A stretch of DNA of 56,253 nucleotides from Thermodesulfovibrionales bacterium (GTDB taxonomy: Bacteria > Nitrospirota > Thermodesulfovibrionia > Thermodesulfovibrionales > UBA9159): NCBI GenBank assembly GCA_035686305.1, contig DASRZP010000018.1, positions 1 to 56,253 on the forward strand, given 5' to 3'. This document shows, piece after piece, positions 18,036-26,330 of this stretch; the stretch's first letter is position 1; the number at the start of each line of letters is the position of its first letter. The notes under the pieces were generated by a model, which was not told the DNA's origin, searched no databases, and worked only from the letters and a program-made list of their open reading frames with translations. A program made the position numbers and the translations under genes.

Positions 18036-18072
18036 AAAACCTCCTTTGCCCGGCAAGGAGCGCTCTGATCCG

Positions 18073-19014
18073 TCATCCCCAGTCGTATCTATGCCTCCTT
18101 TTATGGTGTATATGCTGCTCGGCTGAGAGGGCGGCGACACAGCCGTTCGCCGCAGCCAGGACGACCTGTCTAACTTCCGTGCAGGTGACATCGCCGGCTC
18201 CGAAGACCCCGGGGATAGACGTCTCCATCATTCTGTTGGTAACGACGCATTCGATTTCGCTGAGCTCCACGGTGTTGCCGAGAAAATCAATAATAGGCTT
18301 GCTCCCATGGAGATAGATAAAGACCCCTGACAGCTCGAGGACCTTCTCATTCCGGTCGCTGTCGAACATCCGTAACTTTTCAACAACTTCATTCCCCTCT
18401 ATGGCTGTTACACTATGCCCTGTCAGGACCCTGACCTTTTCTGCCTTCAGAACAGGATGATCTTCTGCCACTTTCAGTTTCTTCGAAGGAGCGATGAGGT
18501 ACACAAGATCGGCAAACCCTGTGAGAAGTCCTGTCTCCTTCACCGCCTCCTCTGAATCGCCAATGACACAGACAGTCTTTCCCCGGTAAAAAGCAGCATC
18601 ACATATGGCGCAGTAGCTCACACCCCTGCCAAGAAACTCGGCCTCACCCTTTATCGCAGGCTTTCGCCCCATCGATCCCGTGGCGATAATAACCGTCCTG
18701 CCCTGATACATGCCGTCCATGGTGTAGACCTCTTTTGTCTCGCCGTCGAGTTTGACTCCCACCACCTGTTTTTCGACATACTCGGCGCCGAACCCGATGG
18801 CCTGTTTCCTGAAGATATCGAGGAGCTCCTTGCCGCTGAGAGGTTCCATGAGCCCCGGGTAGTTCTCGATCCTGCTTGAATAGGCGATGGCGCCGGCTGA
18901 TGCCGACTTATCCAGGATGATGGTCCTGAGGTTCGCCCGTGCTGCGTACTGGGCAGCAGTGAGTCCGGCCGGGCCACCTCCGACAATCACGACATCATAT
19001 ATGGTATCTGCCAT
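18073..19014 (-). CDS. Thioredoxin reductase (TrxB family)
   Basis: 313 residues. FAD-binding [19 protein letters not shown] at the N-terminus, the redox pair C135-A-I-C138, a NAD(P)-binding region with [13 protein letters not shown], and the C-terminal FAD motif [10 protein letters not shown]. It reduces thioredoxin-like partners. The NAD(P) loop reads GDSEEA rather than the canonical GGGDSA, so the cofactor or partner may differ from classic TrxB. Start ATG 19014 has GGAGG 6 nt upstream. The window also holds a thioredoxin (27959) and two Sec-containing thioredoxin-fold proteins that are possible partners. Confidence 0.88.
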   Translation of the reverse strand: MADTIYDVVIVGGGPAGLTAAQYAARANLRTIILDKSASAGAIAYSSRIENYPGLMEPLSGKELLDIFRKQAIGFGAEYVEKQVVGVKLDGETKEVYTMDGMYQGRTVIIATGSMGRKPAIKGEAEFLGRGVSYCAICDAAFYRGKTVCVIGDSEEAVKETGLLTGFADLVYLIAPSKKLKVAEDHPVLKAEKVRVLTGHSVTAIEGNEVVEKLRMFDSDRNEKVLELSGVFIYLHGSKPIIDFLGNTVELSEIECVVTNRMMETSIPGVFGAGDVTCTEVRQVVLAAANGCVAALSAEQHIHHKRRHRYDWG

Positions 19015-19055
19015 GGAAAATCCTCCTCTCCGCAAGAAAGAGATCGACCATGAAT

Positions 19056-20093
19056 CTAGAATCGTCTCATGATGTTGTAGCAGGTGTCCCTTTGAGCAGG
19101 TCTGAACCCCGCCGATTGAATGGCGCCGATGATGTCCTTCTTCGAAACCCTGAAGCCCACCCCCGTTGAAGCAACAACATTTTCTTCGATCATGGTCGAT
19201 CCGAAGTCATTCGCGCCGAATCTCAGGGCAACCTGTGCAAGCTTCAATCCCTGGGTGACCCACGACGCCTGAATGTTCTCCACGTTGTCAAGGTAGAGTC
19301 TCGAGAGCGCAAGGACCCTCAGATAGTCGACGGCCGTTGCAGAATGGACTTTTCTTTGCCGGTTCAACTCCGTATTCCCCGGCTGAAAAGACCAGGGGAT
19401 AAAGGCGGTGAAACCGCCTGTCCTGTCCTGAAGGTCGCGTATGCTGTCAAGGTGCTCAAGAATATCTTCAGGAGTCTCGACACTCCCGAACATCATAGTC
19501 GCCGTCGTCCGCATGCCGAGACGGTGGGCCTCCCCCATGACCTTCAGCCAGACCGGCGATTTTATCTTCCGGGGACTCAGGATCTCCCTCACCCTGTCCG
19601 ACAGGATCTCTGCGCCTCCGCCCGGGATCGAATCGAGGCCTGCCTTCTTCAGGATGACGAGCGTTTCTCTGATTGTGAGGTTATGCCTGTCAGCAAGATA
19701 GGATACCTCGGGCGGTGAAAAACCATGGATATTCACTTCATACCGTTCTTTGATGACCCTCAGCAGATCGACATAATAATCGAGTCCGAGGTCAGGATGA
19801 AGTCCTCCCTGGAGGAGGATCTGCGTTCCACCGAGAGCAACCGTTTCCTCTATCTTTTTGAAGAGTTCCTCCATGGGCAGAACGTAGGCATCCGGGCTGT
19901 CAACGTCGCGGTAGAATGCGCAGAAGGTGCATCTGTTGATACAGACATTGGTGTAGTTGATGTTCCTGTCAACAACAAAGGTCACAATACCCTCGGGATG
20001 GAGGCTTCTTCTCATGGCATCAGCAAGCTCCCCGAGTTCAAGAAGGTCGGAATGCTTCAATAATCCTAAAGCTTTCTCTCTCGTTATTCTCAT
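19056..20093 (-). CDS. mqnC: Cyclic dehypoxanthinyl futalosine synthase (radical SAM)
   Basis: 345 residues. The radical SAM cluster is C-INR-C-TF-C with the following FYRDVDSPDAYVL, typical of MqnC. Other family features are GGTQILLQGGLHPDLGLDYY, HGFSPPEVSYLA and PGGGAEILSDRVR. It cyclises dehypoxanthine futalosine, a step of the futalosine route to menaquinone. This shows the organism makes menaquinone by the MqnA-D pathway; the other mqn genes are not in the window. The ORF is 42 bp upstream of the thioredoxin reductase gene on the same strand. Confidence 0.9.
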   Translation of the reverse strand: MRITREKALGLLKHSDLLELGELADAMRRSLHPEGIVTFVVDRNINYTNVCINRCTFCAFYRDVDSPDAYVLPMEELFKKIEETVALGGTQILLQGGLHPDLGLDYYVDLLRVIKERYEVNIHGFSPPEVSYLADRHNLTIRETLVILKKAGLDSIPGGGAEILSDRVREILSPRKIKSPVWLKVMGEAHRLGMRTTATMMFGSVETPEDILEHLDSIRDLQDRTGGFTAFIPWSFQPGNTELNRQRKVHSATAVDYLRVLALSRLYLDNVENIQASWVTQGLKLAQVALRFGANDFGSTMIEENVVASTGVGFRVSKKDIIGAIQSAGFRPAQRDTCYNIMRRF

Positions 20094-20434
20094 GCTTCAG
20101 TGCGGTACCGTAACTGCATGGACACGGAAATCTCCTGCATTATACCAAGCATTTCCCCGAAAATGCCATGGCAAAACGTGACACCTCCGGGCTGTCTTGG
20201 CTGATTACGTTCTTCCAGGGAGACGACAGGGGAGAGACGAGACCCGAAAAGTACCATGATTCACCGTTAACTCTTGCCGTTACAAACAACTGTCCAGTCA
20301 TGGATTGAAGCACGCCTTCCCAAAAACGCAAGAGTTTTATGCAACGAAAGGTTAATTCGCCAAGGAAGATCTTCGGTCATCGAGAGCGACACAGGCTTGA
20401 TATTAAACTCATAATGTGCTATTTTTGATGTGTC
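20094..20434. other. Divergent intergenic region
   Basis: 341 bp between mqnC and mglB-like genes. It contains the candidate promoter at 20397-20425. I see no conserved repeat or RNA gene in the rest. Confidence 0.4.
20397..20425 (+). promoter_or_regulatory. Sigma70-like promoter very close to the mglB start
   Basis: TTGATA (20397-20402), a 17-nt spacer and TATTTT (20420-20425). The expected transcription start would be within about 3 nt of the ATG at 20435, and no Shine-Dalgarno sequence precedes that ATG. Confidence 0.4.
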
Positions 20435-20926
20435 ATGGAATCCAATCTCATCATGTATGAAGATGAGTTCAGACGCATCGATGACGAACTCAAGAGACTA
20501 TATCATCAGGCCAATGCGAAGGTCCTTTTCCTTATCGACAAGAACGGTCAGCTCATCGCCTCCGCGGGTGATACGCACGATATAGACACGACAGCCCTCG
20601 CGTCTCTGACAGCGGGAAATATTGCCGCAACAGGCGGCATGGCTCGTCTCCTGGGGGAGAAGGAATTCAGCGTCCTTTTTCACGAAGGGGATAAAGACAA
20701 TATCCATATCTCCCTCGTCGGCCATAGGGTCATCCTCGTCGTAATCTTTGACCAGAGATCCTCTCTCGGTCTCGTGAGGCTGAGGGTCAGGAAATCCACG
20801 GAAACGCTCGCAAAGATCTTTGACGAAATAACCCAAAAGGCCGACAAGGACAGAAGCGAGGGGAGACTGGACGAGTCCCCCTTCGCCGAAATCAGCGATG
20901 AGGACATCGATAATCTTTTCAGGTAG
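20435..20926 (+). CDS. Roadblock/LC7 domain protein (MglB-like)
   Basis: 163 residues. The roadblock fold runs from about 10 to 125: YHQANAKVLFLIDKNGQLIASAGD, DTTALASLTAGNIAATGGMARLLGE, and HVRILVVIFDQRSSLGLVRLRV-type strands. The C-terminal tail is acidic (SDEDIDNLFR). MglB proteins are GTPase-activating partners of MglA, and the next gene is the matching GTPase, 11 bp downstream. The family acts in cell polarity or motility in some bacteria; the role here is unknown. The alternative start at ATG 20453 also lacks a ribosome site. Confidence 0.88.
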   Translation: MESNLIMYEDEFRRIDDELKRLYHQANAKVLFLIDKNGQLIASAGDTHDIDTTALASLTAGNIAATGGMARLLGEKEFSVLFHEGDKDNIHISLVGHRVILVVIFDQRSSLGLVRLRVRKSTETLAKIFDEITQKADKDRSEGRLDESPFAEISDEDIDNLFR

Positions 20927-20937
20927 GATACGGCCAC

Positions 20938-21525
20938 GTGTCTTTTATAAATTATTCCTCTCGTGAGATAAACTGCAAGATTGTCTACTATGGTCCCGGA
21001 CTCTGCGGAAAGACCACAAACCTCCAGTTCGTCTATAAACGGACAAAGCCCGATCAAAAGGGCAAACTCATATCACTCGCCACAGAGACGGAGCGGACCC
21101 TCTTTTTTGATTTTCTTCCCCTTGCCCTGGGAGATATCAAGGGATTCAGGGTAAGGTTCCATCTCTACACCGTGCCAGGTCAGGTCTTCTATGCTGCGAG
21201 CAGAAAGCTCATCCTCAAGGGTGTGGACGGTGTCGTCTTTGTCGCCGACTCCCAGATCGAGAGGATGGAGGCGAATATCGAAAGCCTCGAAGACCTTAAG
21301 ATAAATCTTGCCGAACAGGGCTATGAACTCGAAAAACTGCCTTACACGATCCAGTACAACAAGCGGGACCTGCCCTATGTGGCGCCGGCCAAGGAGATGG
21401 ATTCCCTTCTGAACCCGACCCGAGTGCCGTCCTTCGAAGGAGTTGCAGTAACAGGTGTCGGGGTCTTCGAGACGCTGAAGAGCGTCGCGAAACAGGTCCT
21501 CTTTGAATTAAAGAAGCACTATTGA
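20938..21525 (+). CDS. MglA-type small Ras-like GTPase
   Basis: 195 residues, GTG start. P-loop GPGLCGKTT, switch-I-like ATETERTLFFDFLP, the MglA-typical TVPGQVFYAASRKLIL in place of the usual DxxG motif, a base-binding YNKRDLP (NKxD), and the closing GVGVFETLKSVAKQVL. It forms an operon with the upstream roadblock gene, the conserved MglBA arrangement. Confidence 0.92.
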   Translation: MSFINYSSREINCKIVYYGPGLCGKTTNLQFVYKRTKPDQKGKLISLATETERTLFFDFLPLALGDIKGFRVRFHLYTVPGQVFYAASRKLILKGVDGVVFVADSQIERMEANIESLEDLKINLAEQGYELEKLPYTIQYNKRDLPYVAPAKEMDSLLNPTRVPSFEGVAVTGVGVFETLKSVAKQVLFELKKHY

Positions 21526-21562
21526 CAGGTTAGCGCACTTTTCTTACTGAAGGAGGTGTCCT

Positions 21563-21880
21563 ATGGCAAAGTATCCCAGGAATTACCTGATGATCCAGAA
21601 AAGGTTCTCAGCCCTCATGAAGGCCCATGAGGAGGCCGGCAGACTGGCCAAAGAGTCAGGACCCATCGATGCCAAGACAGCCAACCTCATCCAGCTCGCT
21701 GCCAGCGTTGCACAGAGGTCCGAAGGTGGTGTCCATTCCCACGCACGGAGGGCCTTGAAAGAAGGGGCAACGAAGGAAGAGATTTACCAGACCATCGCCC
21801 TCCTCATAAGCACGATCGGGTTTCCGACTGCTGCTGCAGCATTCTCCTGGGTAAGGGACATCGTCGAAAAGAAGAAGTAA
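21563..21880 (+). CDS. Carboxymuconolactone decarboxylase/AhpD-like protein without the CxxC
   Basis: 105 residues of the CMD helical family. Normally the active helix carries C-x-x-C-V-x-x-H; here the same region reads QRSEGGVHSHARRALKEGAT, so both cysteines are replaced while the histidine and the GAT turn remain. It therefore cannot be an AhpD-type peroxidase in the usual way. Its ribosome site (GAAGGAGG) is strong and it follows mglA by 37 bp. Confidence 0.75.
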   Translation: MAKYPRNYLMIQKRFSALMKAHEEAGRLAKESGPIDAKTANLIQLAASVAQRSEGGVHSHARRALKEGATKEEIYQTIALLISTIGFPTAAAAFSWVRDIVEKKK

Positions 21881-21916
21881 AATCCTCCTGCCAGGGTAAG
21901 AGCCTTACGGAGCGTC

Positions 21917-21933
21917 CCTCTCCTCGGGAGAGG
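21917..21933. terminator. Hairpin after the mglBA-CMD cluster
   Basis: CCTCTCC (21917-21923) pairs perfectly with GGAGAGG (21927-21933) across a TCG loop. It lies 37 bp beyond the CMD stop and before the next promoter. There is no U-tract, so terminator function is tentative. Confidence 0.4.
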
Positions 21934-21953
21934 AACATCTGTTCATTATTCCC

Positions 21954-21983
21954 TTGTGGATGCATCTTCTTTTATGGTAGAAT
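21954..21983 (+). promoter_or_regulatory. Sigma70-like promoter of the DsbC-like selenoprotein gene
   Basis: TTGTGG (21954-21959), an 18-nt spacer and TAGAAT (21978-21983), 22 bp before ATG 22006. GGAGG at 21996-22000 is the ribosome binding site. Confidence 0.5.
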
Positions 21984-22005
21984 CTACAAATTTCCGGAGG
22001 TGAAT

Positions 22006-22785
22006 ATGCAAAAATTCTTTCTTGCGGTCATGGTCACCTTCTTGCTCTTGCCATTCTCCAATTCCTATGGCTTCAGCGAGAAAGGCCAGGACTGTTCAAA
22101 GTGCCACACCCTGAGCAAAGACGAGGCATTATCATTGTTGAAGGAGTTGGACCCAAACCTGAAGGTCCTTGAAGTAAGGACCCTTCCTGTTCAGAGCCTT
22201 TGGGAAGTGTCACTTGAAGGTCCGAGAGGGAAAGGTGTCGTATATCTTGATTTTTCAAAAAAGTACCTTATATCAGGCCAGATTATCGCTCTCAAGGAGA
22301 AAAGAAACCTTACCCAGGAAAGGTCAGAGGAACTTAACAGGATAGTCCTGACCAAGGATGACGTATCGAAAATCCCTGTGGATGATGCCCTCGTGATGGG
22401 CGACAAGGATGCAAAACATAAAGTCATCGTCTTTGACGACCCTGAGTGACCATTCTGCGCAAGACTTCATCAGGAGATGAAGAAGGTTGTTGAAGAAAGA
22501 AAGGACATAGCATTTCTTATCAAGATGTATCCCCTGAGCATGCACCCAGGGGCATACGAGAAGGCAAAGGCGATCGTATGCGAAAAGTCGATTGCCCTTC
22601 TTGAGGACGCATTCGAGAAGAAAGAGTTGCCGAAGGCAAAGTGCGAAACAAAAGTCCTCGATGAAAATATCAAACTTGCAGAGAAATTGGGCATCAGGGG
22701 TACGCCCGCACTGATCTTCCCTGACGGTAAAGTCCTCCCCGGTGCGGTCGACGCAAAGACCATCATCTCACATTTTGATAACTGA
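22006..22785 (+). CDS. Periplasmic DsbC-like thiol:disulfide oxidoreductase, selenoprotein with UxxC
   Basis: Start ATG 22006 (GGAGG 5 nt upstream). A 259-residue frame broken only by TGA at codon 148 (22447-22449). Read as Sec, the active site is VIVFDDPE-U-PFC-ARLHQEMKK; in DsbC-like homologues this position is the first cysteine of CPFC. Both sides of the TGA belong to one protein: the N-terminal part has a signal peptide (MQKFFLAVMVTFLLLPF) and a DsbC-type N-domain, and the part after the TGA is the thioredoxin-fold catalytic domain ending in the cis-proline GIRGTPALIFPDG. A C30-S-K-C33-H34 motif after the signal peptide resembles a haem-c binding site. A perfect 7-bp hairpin begins 15 nt after the TGA. 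Expected role: isomerase/reductase of disulfides in the periplasm. Confidence 0.88.
22465..22482 (+). promoter_or_regulatory. Candidate bacterial SECIS hairpin
   Basis: CTTCATC (22465-22471) pairs perfectly with GATGAAG (22476-22482) around an AGGA tetraloop. The loop starts 23 nt after the TGA at 22447-22449 and has G as its second base, which agrees with the loose bacterial SECIS rule of a short hairpin 16-37 nt downstream with a G among the first loop bases. Confidence 0.65.
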
Positions 22786-22854
22786 CGGGCCTCGCCTGCA
22801 GAATTGATCGATAAGGATCATGGCAGGATTCACGATTGAACCTCTGTTTCTCTT

Positions 22855-22941
22855 GCCGAAGTGGCGGAACTGGCAGACGCGCTAGGTTCAGGGTCTAGTG
22901 GTCGAAAGGCCGTGCGGGTTCGAGTCCCGCCTTCGGCACCA
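22855..22941 (+). tRNA. tRNA-Leu (anticodon CAG)
   Basis: 87 nt including an encoded CCA. Acceptor GCCGAAG pairs with CTTCGGC. The anticodon stem CTAGG/TCTAG encloses the loop TTCAGGG, giving anticodon CAG. A long variable arm (GGTCGAAAGGCC region) and T-arm GCGGGTTCGAGTCCCGC are typical of a class II tRNA-Leu. A T-rich run follows the CCA. Confidence 0.95.
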
Positions 22942-22984
22942 ATTTTTTTTGCGGCATTCTCCGACCGTGAAAATCTTTCCAGCA

Positions 22985-23803
22985 TCATCCTCCAAGACTC
23001 CTGCCATAGAGTTCGTTCTTGCTCAATCCGTATTGCTGTGCGACCGTCTTCACCGCCTCTTTTCTTCCCACGCCCTTCTTCATAAGCATCTTCACCTCAT
23101 CCAATGCCTCATCAAAAGACAGGGCCTCACCTCTCTTCCCTTCAACGAGAATGACGTACTCGCCTGCGACGGTACTGCCGGCAAGGAGATCGAGGATCTC
23201 GGCAATGCTCCCTCTCAGCACCTCCTCATGCATCTTTGTTATCTCTTTTACGACTGCCGCTTTTCTTTCGCCGAATATCTCGGTCATGTCCTCGAGGGTC
23301 TCGAAGATCCTGTGCGGCGCCTCATAGAAAACGAGGACTCTCCTCTCCTTGCTCAGTTCGGCGAGTGCCTTCTGCCTCTGGCTTCTCCTGGGAGGCAGGA
23401 ACCCCAGGAAGGTGAATTCCTTGAGCGGAATCCCTGCTACCGAGATCGCGGCGATGAGGGCCGAAGGACCGGGAATTGATACGACGTCAATGCCTTCCTC
23501 CACCGCCTTTCCGATAAGGACACTACCCGGGTCTGATATTCCCGGCGTTCCAGCATCGGAGACCAATGCAACAGAGAGTCCTGCATGGAGCTTGCCGAGT
23601 ACCTCTTCGGCCCTGACTTTCTCTTTCTCGCCCCAGTAGCTTATGAGGGGTTTTGTGATGCCATAGTGATTCAGAAGCTTTAAGGAATGTCGCGTGTCTT
23701 CGGCAGCGATGACATCAACCTCCTTCAGCACCCGCAAGGCCCTGAGGGTTATGTCCTCAAGATTCCCTATGGGTGTTGAAACGATGTAAAGGGAGCCTGC
23801 CAT
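22985..23803 (-). CDS. rsmI: 16S rRNA (cytidine-1402 2'-O)-methyltransferase
   Basis: 272 residues of the tetrapyrrole-methylase-fold RsmI family. Diagnostic features are STPIGNLEDITLRALRVL at the start, AAEDTRHSLKLLNHYGI, VALVSDAGTPGISDPG, IPGPSALIAAISVAG and FYEAPHRIFETLEDM. The enzyme methylates the ribose of C1402 in the 30S P-site. It converges on the tRNA-Leu gene. Confidence 0.95.
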   Translation of the reverse strand: MAGSLYIVSTPIGNLEDITLRALRVLKEVDVIAAEDTRHSLKLLNHYGITKPLISYWGEKEKVRAEEVLGKLHAGLSVALVSDAGTPGISDPGSVLIGKAVEEGIDVVSIPGPSALIAAISVAGIPLKEFTFLGFLPPRRSQRQKALAELSKERRVLVFYEAPHRIFETLEDMTEIFGERKAAVVKEITKMHEEVLRGSIAEILDLLAGSTVAGEYVILVEGKRGEALSFDEALDEVKMLMKKGVGRKEAVKTVAQQYGLSKNELYGRSLGG

Positions 23804-23832
23804 CTCAGCTTATCAAACAAGGGGAGAATCGC

Positions 23833-24303
23833 CTACTTCGTGAAACTGCTCTTGAACTTGTTCAGCCACATGATATGGCTTCTTTCTTCATTGATTATCT
23901 CCTCAACAATCTCGTGCTCCTTCACGGCCTCCCGAATACCGTAGAAGTAGAGGAGGGTCTCCTTCTCGAAACCGATGGCGAAATTGACGGCATCTTCCAC
24001 GGTCTTTACCCCTTCCAGGGAAGGAAGGGATTTGTTCTTCCCGAGGAAAAACTCCGACTCAACGATAGCCCTGAGGTACTGCTCTGCATCTTCCCAGTTC
24101 TCCGGCTTATCATCCTCCGTGATGTCAAAGAGTTCCCTGAATCTCTTTTCATGGAGAAGCTCTTTTTGGGCAAGCTGTGTAAAAAGATCCCTGAGACCTT
24201 TGCTGTCCTTGAATTTTTCCGCTGTTACCGTATAAAACTGATACCCCAACTTTTCTGTCTGCACCGCCTGATCAATGACTTCACGAATCGAAAACCGTTC
24301 CAT
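23833..24303 (-). CDS. Ferritin-like/rubrerythrin diiron-domain protein
   Basis: 156 residues of an all-helical ferritin-like bundle. Glutamates and histidine fit a diiron site: QTEKLGYQFY, QKELLHEKRF (E..H), GFEKETLLYF and NEERSHIMWL. No C-terminal rubredoxin domain is present, so it is the short 'ferritin family' type found in anaerobes, probably in iron or peroxide handling. Confidence 0.82.
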   Translation of the reverse strand: MERFSIREVIDQAVQTEKLGYQFYTVTAEKFKDSKGLRDLFTQLAQKELLHEKRFRELFDITEDDKPENWEDAEQYLRAIVESEFFLGKNKSLPSLEGVKTVEDAVNFAIGFEKETLLYFYGIREAVKEHEIVEEIINEERSHIMWLNKFKSSFTK

Positions 24304-24340
24304 GCATCATCCTCCTGTCTCGATGAACTTTTCCTTCCGT

Positions 24341-24598
24341 TTATTCGGTCTCTACCGCGAGCAGCTTCCGCAGTTTCTTGTCTGCCCTGACGATCTCATC
24401 GACACTGTCGCCGGTGAGGTCCCACGTATACTCGCCCTTTGCGGTCCTGTGAAGTTTGATCTTCACGGGCTTTTGGGGCTTCACCTGCTGTATCTCGGGC
24501 TGCTTCTTCACCTGGAAGTCCGTCTTCTCGGCAGCAATCGCGCTGAAGGAAAGCAACAGCATTACACCAATAACCACGATCCTCATGAAAAAGGTCAT
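24341..24598 (-). CDS. Small periplasmic protein of unknown function
   Basis: 85 residues with a signal peptide (MTFFMRIVVIGVMLLLSFSAIAA) and a Lys/Gln/Pro-rich linker before a short C-terminal domain (HRTAKGEYTWDLTGDSVDEIVRADKKLRKLL). ATG 24598 follows AGGAG at 9 nt; the site lies within the end of nadE, whose stop is at 24600. I do not recognise the family. Confidence 0.6.
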   Translation of the reverse strand: MTFFMRIVVIGVMLLLSFSAIAAEKTDFQVKKQPEIQQVKPQKPVKIKLHRTAKGEYTWDLTGDSVDEIVRADKKLRKLLAVETE

Positions 24599-24599
24599 A

Positions 24600-26330
24600 T
24601 CAGTAACTCCTGTACCTGTTCGTGATGGGGAACCGCCTGTCACGGCCGAAGGCCCGCTGCGTTATCTTGATGCCCGGAGGGGATTGCCTCCTTTTATACT
24701 CGCTTCTGTCGATCATCTTGATCACCTTCTCCACACATTCAACTTCGCATTCCAGCGGCAGCATCTCCTCGAAGCTCCTGTCATCCTCGACGTAGGCCCT
24801 CAGGATCGGATCGAGGATTCCGTAAGGAGGAAGGGTGTCGGTGTCCCTCTGATCGGCCTTGAGCTCAGCAGAAGGTTCTTTCTCCATGACCCGTTGCGGT
24901 ATGAGGTCCCTTCCCTCTTGTGCATTTCTCCACCTGCTCAGCTCATAGACCATGGTCTTGGGGACATCCTTAATGACAGCGAATCCCCCCGCCATATCAC
25001 CGTAAAGGGTCGCGTAGCCGACGCTCATTTCCGACTTGTTCCCCGTCGTCAGAACAAGCCAGTTGAATTTATTTGAGAAGGCCATAAGGATGTTGCCCCG
25101 TATCCTTGCCTGGAGATTCTCTTCGGTTGTGTCCTGCCTGAGGCCCTGGAAACTTCCTTCGAGGGTCTTCAGATAGCCGTTATAGATATCGGTGATCGGG
25201 ATTTCGAAAATCCTTATCCCGAGGTTCTCGGCGAGCCTGAATGCATCTTCTCTGCTCTCCCGAGACGTGAAGGGAGAGGGCATGAAGAGGCCCACGACAT
25301 TCCCCTTTCCCAACGCATCCACCGCGATTGCTGCGACGACGCTCGAGTCAACGCCGCCGCTTAACCCGATGACGACCGCTTGAAACCTGTTCTTGCTGAC
25401 ATAGTCCGAGGTTCCGAGGACGAGGGCCTTATAGACCTCTTCGATCGGATCCAGGCTTGGTATGGTACTCCTGGTATACGGTGTCCTCTTCTTCAGTTGC
25501 TTCTCCCTCGATATGACAACCCTCTCGACCGCCGGTCCTTCGGAACTCACAATCTCATGCCTTCTCCTGGGGTCATGGAGTCTCTGCATGAAGACGGAAT
25601 CGAGGTCCAGATCGACAACAATGAGGTCTTCCTCAAACTGCTTCCCCCCGCAGACAACTTCGCCGCGTTCATCCAGGACAAGGCTCTGTCCGTCAAAGAC
25701 CAGTTCGTCCTGTCCGCCAACGGCGTTCAGATAGGCGATGATGACGGAGTTGTCCGAAGCCCTCGTGGAGAGCATCCTTTCTCTGAAGGCTGACTTGCCC
25801 ATATGGTAGGGCGAGGCATTGATATTGATAATAAACTCGGCCCCCGCAAGTGACTGGGAACGCGCAGGACCTTCAGGATACCAGATGTCCTCGCAGATAT
25901 TTACGCCGAATCTTACGTCGCCGAGGAGGTATACCGGGAATCTTGCGCCGGCCTGAAAATAGCGGAATTCATCGAAGACCCCATAATTGGGAAGGTAGAC
26001 CTTGTGATAAATATCGGTGATGGCCCTGTTATGAATGATTGCGGCAGCGTTGTAAATATCGTCCTTTCTGTCTACAAAGCCGATGACCACGGTCGTGTCC
26101 CATACTTCTTCCTTGATCTTCTGCAGGGCCTCGAGGTTGTCCTTTATGAACTGCGGTTTGAGCAGGAGGTCTTCCGGAGGATACCCTGTGACAGCGAGTT
26201 CGGGGAAGGCAATGATGTCAGGGGAATGCCCACCTGCCGTTCTGATGGCGTCTATGATCTTTTCGGTATTGCCCTCCAAATCCCCGACCGTAGAGTTAAT
26301 CTGGACGAGGGCAAGTCTCACCGTCTTCAT
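24600..26330 (-). CDS. nadE: Glutamine-dependent NAD+ synthetase
   Basis: 576 residues in two domains. The N-terminal nitrilase-like glutaminase (1-about 265) has the triad E (FPELAVTGYPPEDLL), K (KVYLPNYGVFDE) and C (GVNICEDIWYP). The C-terminal ATP-PPase synthetase domain has the P-loop VIGLSGGVDSSVVAA and TGNKSEMSVGYATLYGD. It amidates nicotinic acid adenine dinucleotide, using glutamine. ATG 26330 (MKTVRLALVQINS) is the family start; the longer open frame to 26483 is not supported. Confidence 0.95.
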   Translation of the reverse strand: MKTVRLALVQINSTVGDLEGNTEKIIDAIRTAGGHSPDIIAFPELAVTGYPPEDLLLKPQFIKDNLEALQKIKEEVWDTTVVIGFVDRKDDIYNAAAIIHNRAITDIYHKVYLPNYGVFDEFRYFQAGARFPVYLLGDVRFGVNICEDIWYPEGPARSQSLAGAEFIININASPYHMGKSAFRERMLSTRASDNSVIIAYLNAVGGQDELVFDGQSLVLDERGEVVCGGKQFEEDLIVVDLDLDSVFMQRLHDPRRRHEIVSSEGPAVERVVISREKQLKKRTPYTRSTIPSLDPIEEVYKALVLGTSDYVSKNRFQAVVIGLSGGVDSSVVAAIAVDALGKGNVVGLFMPSPFTSRESREDAFRLAENLGIRIFEIPITDIYNGYLKTLEGSFQGLRQDTTEENLQARIRGNILMAFSNKFNWLVLTTGNKSEMSVGYATLYGDMAGGFAVIKDVPKTMVYELSRWRNAQEGRDLIPQRVMEKEPSAELKADQRDTDTLPPYGILDPILRAYVEDDRSFEEMLPLECEVECVEKVIKMIDRSEYKRRQSPPGIKITQRAFGRDRRFPITNRYRSY

